A stretch of 64,000 nt of DNA. Origin: a virus. The stretch spans positions 1 to 64,000 of IMG/VR virus record IMGVR_UViG_3300012210_000006; one strand, given 5' to 3'. The notes beneath the pieces are model-generated. The model searched no databases and was not told the DNA's origin. It was given only the letters and a program-made list of their open reading frames with translations. Position numbers and translations under genes: made by a program. Shown piece after piece: positions 29,201-39,358 of the stretch; position 1 is the stretch's first letter, and the number at the start of each line of letters is the position of its first letter.

Positions 29201-31472
29201 AAATCGTTGGATTGATCTGTATAATCCTAAAACCGGACAAATTACAAGAGTACATGGAGATATCCAGGCATATAGGGTAGCAGTTGGTAAAACTGAGCAT
29301 GATGATTCAGTCCAAAAAGCCCATGATTATTTACAAAAGATTCATCGTGAAATTTTATCTGGTATGCCGGTGAATATTGATAAGGCAATTGCGACATTAA
29401 CAAGTTTATCTGTTCATGCATTATCCGAACATGCAATGGCTCAAATTAATCAAATGATCTTTATGCTTCGTGGAGCATCGGAAAAAGCTGGAAATGAAAT
29501 CAAAAAAGCATTTGAATCTAAAAAGACAAGTTTTGATTCTCAATTACAAACCGTGAATAATGCTGGAAATAGATTTGATCTTATTCAACAGGATTCAAAA
29601 ATCCCTACTTTAAGTAGTGAACCAACTTCCAAGGAACTGCAATCCGTAATTAAGGCTGAAACCTCTGAGAGAAATATCCTTGCTTCTGTACTTTTGAACG
29701 AGAATGAAGATGTAACGAGATTACAAGGAACATATGAAAAATTAGAAAAAGATATTGCCACATTAAATGGAACATCTAAATATGAAGCACAAATTAGAGC
29801 ACAATTAAAGGGAGAATTATCTGCTGCTAATGATGAGTATGGGCAAGTAACAGCAAAAATGACACAACAGAAGGCCGTTGTTGATGGATTAACTGCATCA
29901 GTAAAACAGCAAACGGATGCGATTCATAAAACAAAAGACACCTGGTCAGGGATGTTCTACAATATTCAACAGCATAACGCTGCAATATTAATAGACCAGA
30001 ATTTTAAATCGCTTGCCGATCATGTACAGAATTATTTTAATCTTCAGAATTCCTCAATGGGTTCTGCTGGTAATTCTGCTGGTCGTCAACAGGCAAACAA
30101 TTTTGCTAATCAGGCGATTCAACAATTATTTCAACAGATGTTTGATACCTCTGCAACCTCAAGTTTAGTTGAGAAAATTTTTTCGGGACATGCTGGTAAA
30201 AAGGGGAATAAGCATGAAGCGGCGATACCTCCGACTCTTGCGGAAACAAAATTAATTGAACACATAGGAAAGGCAAATACACAATTAGATAAGATTGCAA
30301 AAAATACGGAATATTTAAATCCAAAGAATATTAGCGGTATGCCTACTCCTGTGACAATGTTCGATCAATCGGGTGGAACCGATCTTGGACAATCTTTGGT
30401 TGATGTGCAGAATGCTATTCTTAATAATAATGTAAGTGCAACATATAGCGGTGGAAGTAGTATCTCTAATAATGCGGGAGAAAAATCTAGTTCACAAACT
30501 TCATTGCAGAAATTCCAAGGTTTAGCAGGACAAGTTTCTGAGGGATTAAGTTTAATTAATGGATTAAAAGCAGGTGGATTAGGCGGAGCGATTCAATCTG
30601 GCTCTACTGCATTTCAAATGACAGGTAATCCATATATTGCTGGAGCAGCAGCATTAGTTGGTTTCCTTGGTATTGGTCCTCATGAAACACCGGCACAGCA
30701 ACCTGATCTTAATGATACAACATATCAACAACTCTTACCAAATTGGGCCGGAACGCAACAAATCCTTGGTAATCAGGTAATCCAACCGAATCAACAATAT
30801 TCAAAGTATGCTGGTAATCAGAATATGGCTCAACAAACATATTCGTTTATTTCTAATCCATCCTCACAAATTGGGATGAACCCTCAACAAATACAACAAA
30901 TACAACAACTGCAAGCTTTAGCGAATAATAAATCCGGGATCAGTATGGGAGCATCAGGATTAGCAATCAAATCGGAACACCAGGGACAATTAACGCTTGC
31001 ATCTGGACAAACTATTTCTGTTACAGATTTTGAAACCCTTGTAAATAGTTCACAAGGTATGTTATCAGCATTCAATAATAATGTTCTTCAGCAGCAGCAA
31101 AATGCTGATCGTCTTGCATCTTCATTTACTTCATTTGTATTAAATGGACCACAGGGATTTAAGATGCCGGATTTTGTTGGGGGTGGTTCCGGTGGACTAG
31201 GTGTACACCATGTAATTCCTTCTACTGGTGCAAGTTCGACAATTAGAACATCTAATATGGGATTATCGAATACCGTTGGAGATTTAGGGCAAAATCAACA
31301 ACCTGCTCCAATTACGATTAATATCCTACAGGGTGGTTCGATTCATGGTTCTGACCAGGCATCTATTCAGGCAGCAATTCAAGCAGAGATTCCATCTATT
31401 ATTCAAGCTGTTGGTGGATCACATAATACAACAACGAGGTTAACGGGTTCTTATGTTTCTAATACCTTTTGA
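26286..31472 (+). CDS. tape measure protein
   Basis: A 1728-residue protein from a GTG with GGGAG upstream. It sets tail length and helps DNA enter the cell. The first 150 residues are coiled (IGEINKGLQSINENG). A Gly/Pro/Asn-rich stretch covers about 215-345. Hydrophobic segments lie near residues 726-770 and 795-822 (GPIGWTISAVILAVGALAIA). Further coiled regions and a Gln-rich C-terminal part (NPQQIQQIQQLQALAN) follow. At about 0.15 nm per residue the tail would be near 260 nm, an estimate. Confidence 0.93.
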   Translation: MFERSIGIRLTLLPAFAEATKLILSDIGEINKGLQSINENGSKINVDGLKVLNTELSSLVGGANAAAKAITELNGIKITKNTLSAMQIGLQEVSVSAKQTQKDIAGLGDQTAQTAKVIEEEVGAAAKSFSILGQQILNAERALAKLGLFAMPNMNTSIIGMHNIVSEIMLAESAMRRLDSFAPRQLEDTVLRLNSGLQNLRMLASSQQPLMLGPGPAWATGNAAYNNARTMSLGAGAAPEQAPWTSVRGNSPYMLGPGQWSGNNITPYALNQGINPQSTPYEPGNRGQVYEGPGAITPYVQDLGRGQWQSRNIPGSPNYGPMIPANYGSEGTMNAGRGIMRHGDVMQSAGWSGAMNAIILESVLSPLVKSQMDIQDLYGVAGEALQAVGARPKNYQNIMSGAEEASTKYGGSLRENVSGMYTFASSVPTLSKINWNDPQQAELMKKSYEKITEGSIIAGRSTHPVSQEHSILDILASVTNLGMPMKNAKELGNSINVLTDVFTNIKNSTSTDFDLLGTTVRNVGAVAHNMGVSWQDTMALTGLLAEGKYRGSIAGTSLKRIFSRQAMDPKQAAKMEELVASFGGNVSMYDKQGAALSPLGFFANIAKFEDQHLRGPNGAKARSKLEGSLSGLYAGAPMGELVNLARGFGGSEGLKKYEKDLVGGAPGATDRAYQTRDMNGQNIKIEGQKVDNSWQLEMHKTFVMMQPDLVNALHGIQKLIGIWHGMSDPVKKFILDAAALALGLSAITGISGILIGNFLKMGGTLIFLSGNALKLVEHFSGFVSIIPRMIAGASGLVVAMGPIGWTISAVILAVGALAIAWSKDWGGIREKTAEATSGITTEFHNIMNGLSNLAQSGMTYAKQFGDGVVHGFQDVASRVKSALNPIGNLFPHSEPKDSSSPLAGMGHSGQAYSDQFIEAAIMGFGSGAKKVKKAAKPIGDVFIELKSESVQHVQEMAKQIEQELIKAGTIVKNRWIDLYNPKTGQITRVHGDIQAYRVAVGKTEHDDSVQKAHDYLQKIHREILSGMPVNIDKAIATLTSLSVHALSEHAMAQINQMIFMLRGASEKAGNEIKKAFESKKTSFDSQLQTVNNAGNRFDLIQQDSKIPTLSSEPTSKELQSVIKAETSERNILASVLLNENEDVTRLQGTYEKLEKDIATLNGTSKYEAQIRAQLKGELSAANDEYGQVTAKMTQQKAVVDGLTASVKQQTDAIHKTKDTWSGMFYNIQQHNAAILIDQNFKSLADHVQNYFNLQNSSMGSAGNSAGRQQANNFANQAIQQLFQQMFDTSATSSLVEKIFSGHAGKKGNKHEAAIPPTLAETKLIEHIGKANTQLDKIAKNTEYLNPKNISGMPTPVTMFDQSGGTDLGQSLVDVQNAILNNNVSATYSGGSSISNNAGEKSSSQTSLQKFQGLAGQVSEGLSLINGLKAGGLGGAIQSGSTAFQMTGNPYIAGAAALVGFLGIGPHETPAQQPDLNDTTYQQLLPNWAGTQQILGNQVIQPNQQYSKYAGNQNMAQQTYSFISNPSSQIGMNPQQIQQIQQLQALANNKSGISMGASGLAIKSEHQGQLTLASGQTISVTDFETLVNSSQGMLSAFNNNVLQQQQNADRLASSFTSFVLNGPQGFKMPDFVGGGSGGLGVHHVIPSTGASSTIRTSNMGLSNTVGDLGQNQQPAPITINILQGGSIHGSDQASIQAAIQAEIPSIIQAVGGSHNTTTRLTGSYVSNTF

Positions 31473-31487
31473 GAAAGGAGGAATAAT

Positions 31488-32459
31488 ATGGCAATCACGC
31501 TTACTCCGCAATGGTTGATTGATAATGTGGCATTACCTCGTAATCCGAATTCCTTTAAATATACTTTTGATAAGGTAAATGCGACATATGAAAAACAAGC
31601 AGATGGTCGTCAAATTCGTATATCTGCTCCTAAATTGCAAACAGCTATCGACATTGTTTTAACATGGAAATATGCGCCACGTCGTATTATCCGCTCAATT
31701 TTACAATACTGTAATCGGACAACTATTGAATTCGATCAACCTCATATTATCACAATTACAGGAATTCAACCTCCTCTTATTATTAAGGGATGGTTTGATA
31801 CGCCGGAAATAACAATGTCTCAGGAAAATGTAACATCTAGAGTTGGAGAGGGAGGTACATTTCAAGATTTACAATTAACACTACGATCAGATGCATTTGG
31901 TTTTCAGTCTGCTAATTTTATTCCAACAGGTTCATCGGCGATATATGCTACAATTGCTTCTAATTTTGGTGGAATAATTGGCAATTCCTTAGATTATTTA
32001 CCTGCTTCACAATGGGATGGTGTTTCATATTGGCAGCAACCTTTTGCTTCTTCTACTAATATGACAATTTGGAATCTTGGAGATCAACAATGGTATCCAA
32101 TGATTCAAATAAATGGCCCATTTACGAGTTTTACATTAATTCAAAACAGTATTAAATTATCATATGCGGCGCAACTGGTTCAATTTCTTTGGACAGGAGG
32201 CGCAGTTGCATCTGGAAATGCAGTTATTTATGATATGATGCAGAATCGTTGTTATCTTGTGACCGCTTCTGGAACAGTCAATACTGAAGTATATACGTAT
32301 GCACTCCAAACAACTGGAGATAATTTACCATTTGGTTATTATCCCGGTTTAGTTGTTGGAAGCAATTCTTTTTCTATTTTAGCAACAGGTTCTTTTACTG
32401 CTGCAACAAATATAGATTTTTCCCATAATGGAGCAGAACGCTTTAGGTATTGGGGATAA
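31488..32459 (+). CDS. putative distal tail protein
   Basis: A 323-residue protein with AAAGGAGG before the ATG, right after the tape measure gene, where distal tail (Dit) proteins lie. The N-terminal half has RNPNSFKYTFDKVNATYEKQ and looks like a tube-type beta domain; the C-terminal half is beta-rich. Assigned by order and composition. Confidence 0.6.
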   Translation: MAITLTPQWLIDNVALPRNPNSFKYTFDKVNATYEKQADGRQIRISAPKLQTAIDIVLTWKYAPRRIIRSILQYCNRTTIEFDQPHIITITGIQPPLIIKGWFDTPEITMSQENVTSRVGEGGTFQDLQLTLRSDAFGFQSANFIPTGSSAIYATIASNFGGIIGNSLDYLPASQWDGVSYWQQPFASSTNMTIWNLGDQQWYPMIQINGPFTSFTLIQNSIKLSYAAQLVQFLWTGGAVASGNAVIYDMMQNRCYLVTASGTVNTEVYTYALQTTGDNLPFGYYPGLVVGSNSFSILATGSFTAATNIDFSHNGAERFRYWG

Positions 32460-32460
32460 T

Positions 32461-32589
32461 ATGAGGGCAATAAAAAACTTACAAGATTTTCAATTACATG
32501 ATTTCGTAAGTTATAATTTTAAAAATTATCAAATGTATTATATTATTATCTATGATACAAATTTCGTTTGTCAAGTGAGTAAGAATTAA
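32461..32589 (+). CDS. possible 42-residue ORF
   Basis: A short frame filling the gap between two tail genes, starting one base after the preceding stop. It is rich in Tyr, Asn and Ile and has no clear ribosome binding site. It may be real or only AT-rich spacer. Confidence 0.3.
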   Translation: MRAIKNLQDFQLHDFVSYNFKNYQMYYIIIYDTNFVCQVSKN

Positions 32590-32590
32590 A

Positions 32591-35254
32591 ATGGGAAGTC
32601 CAACGATTTTAAAGCAAGCAACACTTGGTTTATCTAGTATTGGCGCACAACCTGTTATGTTTGGAGATTGGCTTGCCGCATTTGATCCTACTCTTACATA
32701 TCGACCTGCTAATGGAAACCTTATTGTTTTAATAGGACAAGGAAACCCAGGTCCAACTCCTTTTGATGGAAGATTAGGAACAGGGTGGCATGGACTTGAT
32801 ATTAAACCTCCTCCACCCCCAGGAGGAACATTTAATTGCTCTTCAAATTTTTATACATTTGTTATATGGAAAATATGGGAAGACTCAGATACTGTTGGGG
32901 AAATAGCATTTATTTCAACTGCAAATTATAGTATATTTGAAATTACTGGTTATGATCCTATGAATCCTATTCAACAAGTATTATGTTCAATCACTGCACC
33001 AGTGTATTCTCCGGTCACTACAGTTCCTATAACTCCTGATTCGATTGGAATGTTACCAATATTCTGTGTTGCTAATGAGAACAATGCTGCTGCCCCAAGT
33101 GGTCCTACAAATTGGACTGGAGCAACTCTTGTTGGATACAGTTATGCTGTATTTCCAGATGATACTCCATCTATCTTTTCTACTGCTATTGGATCAATAA
33201 CAACAGATACAATTACTCCAATATCTGCAATTGCTACACTTGATTCTAATAATCAATCAGGGAGTAACCCGAGTTGTCAATTTGAATCTGTTGTTATTCT
33301 AATTGGTCCCGGAAGCGGCGGAGCACAAACTCCTTCTGGGCCTGACCCAATTAATCCTCAAAATGGATTTCCAGTTGGTGCGCTTGTAAATATGAAAAAA
33401 GCGCAAACAAGTTCCTTTTTATTACAAGTATTTAGAAACGGAAATTGGATAGATATTCCTGTTCGATCTGCAACTGGAAGTATTAAAAAAGCCTCTGCTG
33501 GTCAAATGACCGCAGTTATTAATGACAATCTTGGTGATCTTCAACGATCACATTTGTACGAAGGGGAAAAAATTCGAGCATATAAGGGGACACTTGGAAG
33601 CGGAAGTGTGCGAGTATGGACTGGTTTTGTTGATGCCCCAACAGTTACAGATAACGGTTTGATTTCTAGGTCAGTTGTTATGACTGATAATGTTCAAGAG
33701 TTGAATACGGCAATATTACTTGATGGACACGTTTTTGATAATATTGATCCTATGTATGTTGCTGCTTCATGTATTCAACACGCGATTGATACCTCACAAT
33801 ATATTCCCACAGACGATAGTGGAAATCCATTAACGGGAGCAACCGCTTCGTTTTCGAATCCAAGTGGAAATGCATTATGTTATTTTCCCGATTTATATAA
33901 TCTTGACGGTTCTTTGTTTACAATGGCATCTGGACAATTAGGATCATATACTTCTGGTCCATTTGCTTATGCATCATTGATGGTTCCAATTGCTTCAGCA
34001 GGACAGGCATATTTAACATATACGTTACCAAATCAATATTTAATTGCTTCTATGACGGCGATTCTTGGATCAACGATGACCCTTGCTAGTACAAATGTCG
34101 TTCCTCCTGCATCTGGACAATATGTCGCTGATTATTACAATGGCATATTATATTTTAATAATGCTAATCAAGGACAAACATTATATCTTTCTTCAACATA
34201 TTTTCAATCTCCAAATTGGGCATTCGCTCCAGGAACCTCGATTTATGATATTATATCTGAGGTAATGGATAAATCGGGTTGTCGTTGGGGAGTTGATGCA
34301 TATGGTAAATTTTGGTCTAAGTTTATTGATTCTACAGGGGCACCGACCCATATTTATAATAATGGTAATTATATTGATCTATCAATCCAAATTAACCGTG
34401 ACCGTCGAAATATCATTGTTTGTGAGGGATGGAATGCACAGTATTCTCAACTTATTGTTGCCTTAGCTGTAAACTATACAGATATTACCTCTCCTCCTCC
34501 AATTGGGCTTGGTAAACGTCAATATATGATTATCCAGGATCAATCTTGGAAGTCCCAAGATGTTGTAAATCAAGCAGCATATTATGCTGCACAACAAATT
34601 GGGAGAAGAGGTAAAATTAAAAGTATTAAAATTATTGATGATCCAACAATTCAAGTTGAGGATGTTATTGGCTTCATGCCTGCATTTTCAGAATTAACAC
34701 CAGGGGATTTCTTCTATGTTGATTCATATGAATGGAATTTTAATATACCAAAGGGAGGAGGAATGAACGCAACAGCCACATTAAGCGGAGGATCAATTCC
34801 GGGACAGGGACTTGTTTTTATTAATGCGATGACCGCAAATTCAAAGTATGCTTCGACCTCAACAAACTCAACCGTTCAAGGATATGCAATTCAAAATGTT
34901 GCTCCATTAGCATCATGTTCATTATCTCCAAATGGAGGAAGTTATTATAGCACTTTCAGTATTGGAAATGGACTTACATTAAATTATAATGTTGCATCAC
35001 AATACAATAATTTATCAACACCAGATGGATTCGGAGGTTTTATTTTAACTCACGGGACAGGGACATTAGAAGTTTATGGTTCTGATACAAGTTATCAAAA
35101 ATTTACAGGATTACCTAATGCAAATGGGGTAAATAATTATGCAATTCCAATGACAAATTTTCATTTTGGAGTTTTTTATGTTTTAAAATTTACCTATCAG
35201 GACTGTTGGAACAATATTTCAGTATATCGTGATTTCTCCAATGCTGGAATATAG
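32591..35254 (+). CDS. tail tip / baseplate hub-like protein
   Basis: An 887-residue protein. The N-terminal 250 residues are beta-rich with a PPPPPGG linker. From about residue 255 it resembles hub or late-control-type tail proteins: GEKIRAYKGTLGSG and RVWTGFVDAPTVTD, then SVVMTDNVQELN. The C-terminal 150 residues look like an added beta domain. It would form the tail tip and contact the cell wall. Confidence 0.65.
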   Translation: MGSPTILKQATLGLSSIGAQPVMFGDWLAAFDPTLTYRPANGNLIVLIGQGNPGPTPFDGRLGTGWHGLDIKPPPPPGGTFNCSSNFYTFVIWKIWEDSDTVGEIAFISTANYSIFEITGYDPMNPIQQVLCSITAPVYSPVTTVPITPDSIGMLPIFCVANENNAAAPSGPTNWTGATLVGYSYAVFPDDTPSIFSTAIGSITTDTITPISAIATLDSNNQSGSNPSCQFESVVILIGPGSGGAQTPSGPDPINPQNGFPVGALVNMKKAQTSSFLLQVFRNGNWIDIPVRSATGSIKKASAGQMTAVINDNLGDLQRSHLYEGEKIRAYKGTLGSGSVRVWTGFVDAPTVTDNGLISRSVVMTDNVQELNTAILLDGHVFDNIDPMYVAASCIQHAIDTSQYIPTDDSGNPLTGATASFSNPSGNALCYFPDLYNLDGSLFTMASGQLGSYTSGPFAYASLMVPIASAGQAYLTYTLPNQYLIASMTAILGSTMTLASTNVVPPASGQYVADYYNGILYFNNANQGQTLYLSSTYFQSPNWAFAPGTSIYDIISEVMDKSGCRWGVDAYGKFWSKFIDSTGAPTHIYNNGNYIDLSIQINRDRRNIIVCEGWNAQYSQLIVALAVNYTDITSPPPIGLGKRQYMIIQDQSWKSQDVVNQAAYYAAQQIGRRGKIKSIKIIDDPTIQVEDVIGFMPAFSELTPGDFFYVDSYEWNFNIPKGGGMNATATLSGGSIPGQGLVFINAMTANSKYASTSTNSTVQGYAIQNVAPLASCSLSPNGGSYYSTFSIGNGLTLNYNVASQYNNLSTPDGFGGFILTHGTGTLEVYGSDTSYQKFTGLPNANGVNNYAIPMTNFHFGVFYVLKFTYQDCWNNISVYRDFSNAGI

Positions 35255-35263
35255 GAGATTATT

Positions 35264-36940
35264 ATGAGTGGAATTGATGCACATGATTGGTCACGTAAGG
35301 CATTACAGAAACAAAATCAAAATCTTCGAGGAACTAATCAATCTTCTGGTCGAAGTGCAGTAGGTCCCCGTGGATTAACAAAGGGAATTCAAGCCGGTGG
35401 TTTAACAGGAGGCGGAATTGGACAAGATGCAATAAATACCGACCAAATGGGAAATGTTCAAACATCATCGCATTTGAATATACAACATTCTGTTCTTCCT
35501 CTTGTTTCTGACGCAACGATTGTAATAACAGCAAATGGCTCCAATAACACTGTTGATATTCAAATTTATGGAGTAGGAGGAATAGGAACTCATATTTCAG
35601 TAAATCGACCAGATCAAAGTATTATGCTTTGTCCGCCGGTTTTAACAACGACACAATCACATAATTTTACTTCTCCACATTCTGTTTATTGTTTAGTGTA
35701 TTATGATGTTTTCCATGATGCATTAGGGAATGGACAATTTGTTGTTCTTTGGAAAACAGTTCCATTTACTGCAATTGAACTAGCAACCGCTTATCAGGAT
35801 GGAAAAATTCCATTCCTTGCTAGTCCATCCAGTACAATCACTGGATTAACAAGTGGAACAGCGGGAACATATACACAATCATTGTTTGGAACATTTGGTG
35901 CGTCTGGAGGGATAGGTGGGGTGTCTGGAATTATTTCTATTGCTACACAAAGTGGACCTGCAATTACATTAGGATCATCTGATTCTTCTGTGACGATTAC
36001 TCCATCTGGTAATAATATTGATCTAACATCTGTTGCAACTTTTGCTTCCCAAACACAGAATCTTATTTTTGCATCTCCAAATGGGAGTTCTGGTATTCCA
36101 ACATTTCGTCCTTTAGTTGCTGCTGATATTCCGAATTTAAATTTCTCTAAAATTACCACAGGTATTGTCCCTGTTGCACAGGGAGGCATGGGAGTTTCTC
36201 TTGCGAGTACTGGCGGAACGTCACAGGTATTGAAACAAACAAGTGTTGGTGGAAATATAACAGTTGCTCAATTAACGTTCACAGATATTAGCGGTTCTGT
36301 TGCTGCTACTCAATTACCTAATCCTTCTGCAAGTACATTAGGCGGTATACAATCGCTTGCAGCGGCTTCACATAAATGGATAAATACTATTTCTACTTCT
36401 GGAGTGCCTTCAGCTACACAACCGGCATTTACTGATTTAAGTGATTATGCCGCCGGAACATCATCTCCTGAATTTGGGGCCTTTAGTGCTAATGGATTAT
36501 TTACAAGTCTATCCGGAGGTATTACATTTAATGATAATCCAGGTGGAGGTACTCAAGGAACTCTAAATGACTATGAGGAAGGAAGCTGGACACCAGTTGA
36601 TGTAAGTGGTGATAGTCTCGCACTTTCTGGTGCATCAGGAACGTATGTTAAAATAGGGAAATTAGTATTCGTGAGTGGCACATGGAATTATCCATCCACC
36701 GCTGGAAGTACCCATAATGCACTTATTGGAGGTCTTCCATTTACTAATATATCCGGGACTGGCGGACAAACATCATTCAATATAGGATTCTGTAATATTG
36801 GTAGTGTCGTCAATATCCGTCAGATCTCGTCTAGCACATCATTTGCATTGTTATACGCGACTAACGGAAATGCGATCCCAAATACGGCAATGAATACTGC
36901 AGTTGTGTATATGTCAGGAGTTTATAAATCTTCTTCTTAG
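35264..36940 (+). CDS. tail fiber protein
   Basis: A 558-residue protein with AGGAG before the ATG. After a basic N-terminus come repetitive Thr/Ser/Gly/Ile beta stretches, including TTGIVPVAQGGMGVSLAS typical of fibers. The C-terminal domain starts NDYEEGSWTPVDVSG and has YVKIGKLVFVSGTW, the well-known DYEEGTWTP receptor-type tip domain. It likely determines host binding. Confidence 0.88.
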   Translation: MSGIDAHDWSRKALQKQNQNLRGTNQSSGRSAVGPRGLTKGIQAGGLTGGGIGQDAINTDQMGNVQTSSHLNIQHSVLPLVSDATIVITANGSNNTVDIQIYGVGGIGTHISVNRPDQSIMLCPPVLTTTQSHNFTSPHSVYCLVYYDVFHDALGNGQFVVLWKTVPFTAIELATAYQDGKIPFLASPSSTITGLTSGTAGTYTQSLFGTFGASGGIGGVSGIISIATQSGPAITLGSSDSSVTITPSGNNIDLTSVATFASQTQNLIFASPNGSSGIPTFRPLVAADIPNLNFSKITTGIVPVAQGGMGVSLASTGGTSQVLKQTSVGGNITVAQLTFTDISGSVAATQLPNPSASTLGGIQSLAAASHKWINTISTSGVPSATQPAFTDLSDYAAGTSSPEFGAFSANGLFTSLSGGITFNDNPGGGTQGTLNDYEEGSWTPVDVSGDSLALSGASGTYVKIGKLVFVSGTWNYPSTAGSTHNALIGGLPFTNISGTGGQTSFNIGFCNIGSVVNIRQISSSTSFALLYATNGNAIPNTAMNTAVVYMSGVYKSSS

Positions 36941-36984
36941 TTAAGAAATAAAATAATTGCTATCTTATAGCATGTGGAGGTTTT

Positions 36985-37413
36985 ATGAGTGATTTTATTG
37001 CGAATCATTTACAAGGTCTTGCTGCTGCTATTTCCGCTGGAATAGCTCTCGCTGGAGTTATTCTTGCCTCTCCGCATCTTAAGAAGATATTAAATATATT
37101 TAAATCGAAAAATGATTTAAATAGTGCATATTATGCATTATTAAAACAGTTTACTGAAGATCGTGAAGCCTGGCGCGAAACAATGGTTTCCTGGAAGGGA
37201 ACAGCAACAGCCCTACGATCAGAGATGGTTGTTCTGAAGGAACGTCTTGGTCGATTAGAGGCAGAACTTGAGCGATTAATTCCTAAATACAGATCGGCGT
37301 TAAAATTTATTCTCGAATTGAAAAGTCATATTGTTGAAAAAGATATGCCTAAGACTCCAGAATTAATTGAACATGATTTGGATCAAATTTATCAGGAGAT
37401 ACAACCTCAATGA
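36985..37413 (+). CDS. membrane protein before the lysin, holin candidate
   Basis: A 142-residue protein. One N-terminal hydrophobic segment (GLAAAISAGIALAGVILAS) is followed by a long charged coiled coil (TALRSEMVVLKERLGRLEAE). It overlaps the endolysin gene by four bases (ATGA). Position suggests a holin, spanin-like or holin-regulating protein, though most holins have more membrane segments. Confidence 0.55.
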   Translation: MSDFIANHLQGLAAAISAGIALAGVILASPHLKKILNIFKSKNDLNSAYYALLKQFTEDREAWRETMVSWKGTATALRSEMVVLKERLGRLEAELERLIPKYRSALKFILELKSHIVEKDMPKTPELIEHDLDQIYQEIQPQ

Positions 37414-38036
37414 ATATTTTAGATGTTTCATATTCACAAAAAAATATAGATTATAAAGCAGTAAAAGAAAGTGGTGAAGTAGAAGCTGTTTGTATCAGAG
37501 CTTCTCAAGGGCACACCATTTCGGATGAAATGTTTAAAATTCACCATGACGGATTTAAATCTGTTGGTATACCTATTGGTGCATATCACTTTTTTATGTT
37601 TGATTCTTCCCCTGCACAACAAGCACAATTCTTTTTAGAGCAAATCGCCGGTCGAGAAGGTGAACTGTTACCAATGGTTGACTGTGAGGGGGATAGCCTG
37701 TTAAACGATCCGCACAGTTCCATTGGTGATCGTATGCAATGGTTACACACTTTCAATGCATATTTGTTAGATCATTTCCCTGCTCCGTGTCATAATTTAC
37801 TTCTATATACTCCTCTTGATTTTTGGAATACGAAAATGAATGGGACCTCTGCCTTTCAAGGTCATTTTTTATGGTTAGCTGAATACAACAATGATTCTCG
37901 TCCAGAATTACCAAAAGGTTTTGTTGATTGGAAGCTTTGGCAACATACGAGTAAAGGGGCAGTAACTGGAATTGATTCCCCGGTTGATCTTTCTTATTTT
38001 AATGGATTTTCTCTTGAGGAGATTACAAGAAAATGA
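37410..38036 (+). CDS. endolysin, GH25 muramidase
   Basis: A 208-residue glycoside hydrolase family 25 lysozyme that cuts the glycan strands of peptidoglycan. It shows LDVSYSQKNIDYKAV, IRASQGHTISDE, IPIGAYHFFMF and the catalytic-site motif LPMVDCEGDSL with the acidic pair. A C-terminal WLAEYNNDSRP and WKLWQHTSKGAV-type motif follows. There is no separate cell-wall-binding domain and no signal peptide, so release depends on a holin. Confidence 0.93.
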   Translation: MNILDVSYSQKNIDYKAVKESGEVEAVCIRASQGHTISDEMFKIHHDGFKSVGIPIGAYHFFMFDSSPAQQAQFFLEQIAGREGELLPMVDCEGDSLLNDPHSSIGDRMQWLHTFNAYLLDHFPAPCHNLLLYTPLDFWNTKMNGTSAFQGHFLWLAEYNNDSRPELPKGFVDWKLWQHTSKGAVTGIDSPVDLSYFNGFSLEEITRK

Positions 38037-39358
38037 AACAGCATTTAAAGCATGCCGATTCAAAAATGAATCCTATTAGAAAAAAATCTGGTATTAAAAA
38101 ACAAGAAATATTGCCACTTCCAAAACAATCGAAATATACTGATGAGCAACTTTTAAAAATCGAAAGTGCATATATTCTTCCAAGAGCAAGAGCATTGGTT
38201 GAAAAATTTGGAAGTATGGATAATGCTGCACGTAATGTTGTTCGTCTTGATCCAAGAATGAAATGGAAGGGGGTAAAGCAAGCGATTCAACATACACTTA
38301 GTGATCGTTTAACAACGAAGAAACCAATTAAGTGGGGATTTCCATGGCCCTATGATTTTATTAATGATAAATCATTATCGCAGTTTGAACCTGAAAATTA
38401 CGAACAACAAGACTGGTCAGTAAATGATCTTCATATTTTAGACGATTCTGGTGAAGCACCAAAAGATTTTAAAAGTATGATTGGTGCATTTAAAGACGCT
38501 CAAGCAGAACGTCAAAAACATGATTCCGAAGCAAGACATGCTGTTGTTGATTTTTCAAAAAAGAAACTTCCGATTCTTATATTTCAACATACTGATGTCC
38601 ATTGGGGTTCTGTTGAAACTGATTACGAAGCAATTGCAAGACACATTAATTTTGCAAAAACAATTGAAGATTGTTATGTATTTTCGACCGGAGATTTAGC
38701 AGAACTTGCAAAGATTCGTCATCGTAGTGCCCTTGAAACACAGGTATATGGACCAACGATGCAGCTAAAGGGTGCTCGTAGTGCAATTCTTGAAATTTGG
38801 GATAAGGTTCTTTGTTTTGTAAATGGTAATCACGATGAGAGAATCTTCGATATGACAGGATTTGACATCGGGGAGTATTTAATTGGTACACCACCGCCGG
38901 GAAAACATAAAATTCCCTTTCTTCGGGACGGTGGGCTAGTGACCATTAAACTTGGTTCCCAAGTGTATACCAATAATATCTTTCACGGTGATTCACGGTT
39001 CGGTACGATGTTCAATGAGAATCATAAAGGACGACAAACAGCGCGCATGGTGGATGGATATTGTGACCTGACCTGGAACGGTCATACCCATAATCCCGCC
39101 GTACAGGACGCTAATGAACCCAAGGGGGACATGCAAGGGTCCCGTGACTGTGCCTACCTACAAGGAGGGTCGTACAAGGCTGATCCCGATGGTTTCTCGC
39201 GCCGGGCGAAATTCTTCACTGTGGATGAAGTCCAAATGCCTGCGGCTATTTTATTGCCTGATTGTCATAAATATTTCATTTTTAAAAGAATCGAAGATGC
39301 AATTTATGTGTTTAAATTAATTAGAGAAGCATATAAGAAAGGAAATACGTACAAATAA
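38033..39358 (+). CDS. calcineurin-like metallophosphoesterase
   Basis: A 441-residue protein overlapping the lysin gene by four bases. The catalytic domain (residues about 180-400) has all metal-binding motifs: HTDVHWG, STGDLAEL, NGNHDER, IFHGDSRFG and NGHTHNPA. The N-terminal 150 residues are basic and contain a possible HTH (KFGSMDNAARNVVRLDPRMK). Phage relatives include nucleases and phosphodiesterases; the substrate is unknown. Codon use is more GC-rich around 38980-39240. Confidence 0.88.
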   Translation: MKQHLKHADSKMNPIRKKSGIKKQEILPLPKQSKYTDEQLLKIESAYILPRARALVEKFGSMDNAARNVVRLDPRMKWKGVKQAIQHTLSDRLTTKKPIKWGFPWPYDFINDKSLSQFEPENYEQQDWSVNDLHILDDSGEAPKDFKSMIGAFKDAQAERQKHDSEARHAVVDFSKKKLPILIFQHTDVHWGSVETDYEAIARHINFAKTIEDCYVFSTGDLAELAKIRHRSALETQVYGPTMQLKGARSAILEIWDKVLCFVNGNHDERIFDMTGFDIGEYLIGTPPPGKHKIPFLRDGGLVTIKLGSQVYTNNIFHGDSRFGTMFNENHKGRQTARMVDGYCDLTWNGHTHNPAVQDANEPKGDMQGSRDCAYLQGGSYKADPDGFSRRAKFFTVDEVQMPAAILLPDCHKYFIFKRIEDAIYVFKLIREAYKKGNTYK